From Massilia sp. Bi118 (GTDB lineage: Bacteria; Pseudomonadota; Gammaproteobacteria; Burkholderiales; Burkholderiaceae_D): 64,000 bases of DNA. Below the pieces are notes generated by a model. That model was not told where the DNA came from. It made no database searches and saw only the letters and a program-made list of their open reading frames with translations. Each line of letters starts with the position of its first letter. The stretch's first letter is position 1. The translations under genes were made by a program, and so were the position numbers. Below are positions 62,992-64,000 of the stretch, in pieces. The stretch is taken from positions 124,001 through 188,000 of the forward strand of contig NZ_CAKKMV010000009.1 in the NCBI RefSeq assembly GCF_918697865.1, written 5' to 3'.

Positions 62992-64000
62992 ATGAGAATC
63001 ATCGAAAAACTGCGCTTGTCCTTCTGGCAGGCCCGGCGTCTTCCTGCCCTGCTCCAGAGCGAAGCTGCGGAGTGTGGCCTGGCATGCTTGTCGATGGTGG
63101 CAAGCTACTGGGGGCATCGGGTCAGTATCGCGAACATGCGCCAGCGCTACAGCGTCTCGCTGAAAGGCGTGACGCTCAAGGGTATCGTCACGATGGCCAA
63201 CGGGATGTCGCTCGACGCACGCCCTTTGCGCCTGGAACTGGAACATCTGCCGAATCTGAAGCTGCCCTGTATCCTGCACTGGAACCTCAACCACTTCGTC
63301 GTGCTCAAGGCAGTACGGTCGGGCCATGTCGTGATTCACGATCCGGCAGTCGGGGAGCGCCGCCTGGCGCTGGCCGAGGTGGCGAAGCACTTTACCGGCA
63401 TCGCACTCGAACTCAGGCCGTCCGCAACGTTCGAACGCAAAGCCGAGACCAGGCAGTTTTCACTCCTGTCGCTGATGGGGCATGTAGTTGGCCTGCGCGC
63501 CGGTCTGCTGCAACTGCTGCTGCTTGGCCTCGTCCTGCAGTTATGCACATTGATCGCACCTTTTTACCTGCAGTGGCTGATCGACGATGCGCTCCTCACG
63601 GCCGACCGCGACCTGATCACGGTGCTCGGTTGCGGTTTTCTTTTGCTGGTCGTGATCCAGACTTCTCTGGCAGCGGTACGCAGCTGGATCACGACCGTCC
63701 TGGCGACGAACCTGAACCTGCAATGGTTCGGCAATGCATTCGCGCATCTCATGCGCCTGCCCCTGCCATTTTTTGAAAAGCGCAATACCGGCGATATCGT
63801 GTCGCGCTTCAGTTCGATCCAATCGATGCAGAACGGCTTGACGACCCAACTCGTCGAAGCGGTGATCGATGGCGTCATGGTAATCGGCACGCTGGCAATG
63901 ATGCTTTTGTATAGCCCTGCGTTGGCGGCGGTTGCGGCGGCGACCGTCGGGGTCTATGTGTTGTTGCGCAGGGCCATGTTCCAGGCATTGAAAGAGGCGA
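62992..64000 (+). CDS. C39-peptidase ABC exporter for double-glycine peptides (CvaB-like), truncated by window end
   Basis: ATG at 62992; 336 residues are visible and the frame is still open at 64000. An N-terminal C39 domain (residues 1-130) has the catalytic Cys28 in LQSEAAECGLACLSMVASYW, His101 in NLNHFVVLK and Asp117 in IHDPAVG, so the peptidase triad is complete. A membrane domain begins near residue 155 (LLQLLLLGLVLQLCTLIAPF, LGCGFLLLVVIQTSLAAV). The ATPase domain lies beyond the window. It should remove the leaders of the three upstream peptides and drive their export with the HlyD-type adaptor. Confidence 0.93.
   Translation, partial: MRIIEKLRLSFWQARRLPALLQSEAAECGLACLSMVASYWGHRVSIANMRQRYSVSLKGVTLKGIVTMANGMSLDARPLRLELEHLPNLKLPCILHWNLNHFVVLKAVRSGHVVIHDPAVGERRLALAEVAKHFTGIALELRPSATFERKAETRQFSLLSLMGHVVGLRAGLLQLLLLGLVLQLCTLIAPFYLQWLIDDALLTADRDLITVLGCGFLLLVVIQTSLAAVRSWITTVLATNLNLQWFGNAFAHLMRLPLPFFEKRNTGDIVSRFSSIQSMQNGLTTQLVEAVIDGVMVIGTLAMMLLYSPALAAVAAATVGVYVLLRRAMFQALKEA

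Noticed and set aside
62934-63776. Plus-strand open frame overlapping the exporter in another phase
   Set aside because: The C39 catalytic triad and membrane segments are in the phase starting at 62992; this frame has no domain.
61708-64000. HlyD plus ABC exporter as the secretion system of the serralysin-like protease
   Set aside because: The ABC protein starts with a complete C39 peptidase domain for Gly-Gly leaders; RTX proteases use exporters without an active C39 domain, and the genes are 10 kb apart among unrelated genes.

Overview
The window is high-GC, densely coded DNA that reads like a chromosome of Oxalobacteraceae (Betaproteobacteria, order Burkholderiales), most likely Massilia or a close relative. 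This rests on the gene order mlaFEDA-CB / ABC exporter / ibaG-type bolA / murA / hisGD-CBHAFIE / hinT-type HIT / tatABC, the long isocitrate lyase, a PEP-CTERM protein, a serralysin-like protease with DUF4214, and dispersed REP/BIME-like palindromes. The genus is inferred, not proven.

Layout. 1-1280: end of an unidentified gene, a small unknown gene, and a Y1/REP-associated transposase inside an 881-bp element with imperfect inverted ends. 1352-7734: gltB-gltD (glutamate synthase) with a REP between them and a terminator after. 7886-11990: a PEP-CTERM protein, then on the minus strand a degenerate 3-hydroxyacyl-CoA dehydrogenase-like gene downstream of aceA, and an alpha/beta hydrolase. 12316-18393: phospholipid-trafficking genes (mlaF, E, D, A, C, B), a two-gene ABC exporter and a BolA-family gene. 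18408-27397: murA and the whole histidine pathway apart from hisZ and hisN, with an orphan DNA methyltransferase translationally coupled between hisD and hisC and two REPs. 27465-29527: HIT protein and tatABC. 29540-38995 (minus strand): a tiny protein, a CsgG-like lipoprotein, a DUF885 protein, an SNF2 helicase and an S9 peptidase. 39110-48581: hemE, a dense DnaA-box cluster, priA, two tandem Sel1-like paralogs, a dihydrolipoamide-dehydrogenase-family flavoprotein, an AtaL/DUF1857 protein and Rep helicase. 48776-55339 is an accessory stretch: serralysin-like protease, slyX, a CelD/BioF2-type acyltransferase, a double-glycine peptide, unknown genes, and a duplicated, broken TMEM175 gene. 55478-59792: two tandem periplasmic M3 peptidases.

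60165-64000 is the most interesting region: a sigma70-type promoter in very AT-rich DNA drives three tandem 46-residue peptides. Each has a 15-residue double-glycine leader of the colicin V type and a threonine-rich 31-residue core with two cysteines. They are followed by a periplasmic ClpP/S49-fold protein, an HlyD/CvaA-type adaptor and a C39-peptidase ABC exporter that runs off the window. The likely reading is a dedicated peptide secretion system: the C39 domain cuts after Gly-Gly and exports the core through the ABC/HlyD channel. The peptides' target and the job of the ClpP-like protein are unknown. No tRNA, rRNA or CRISPR array was seen.
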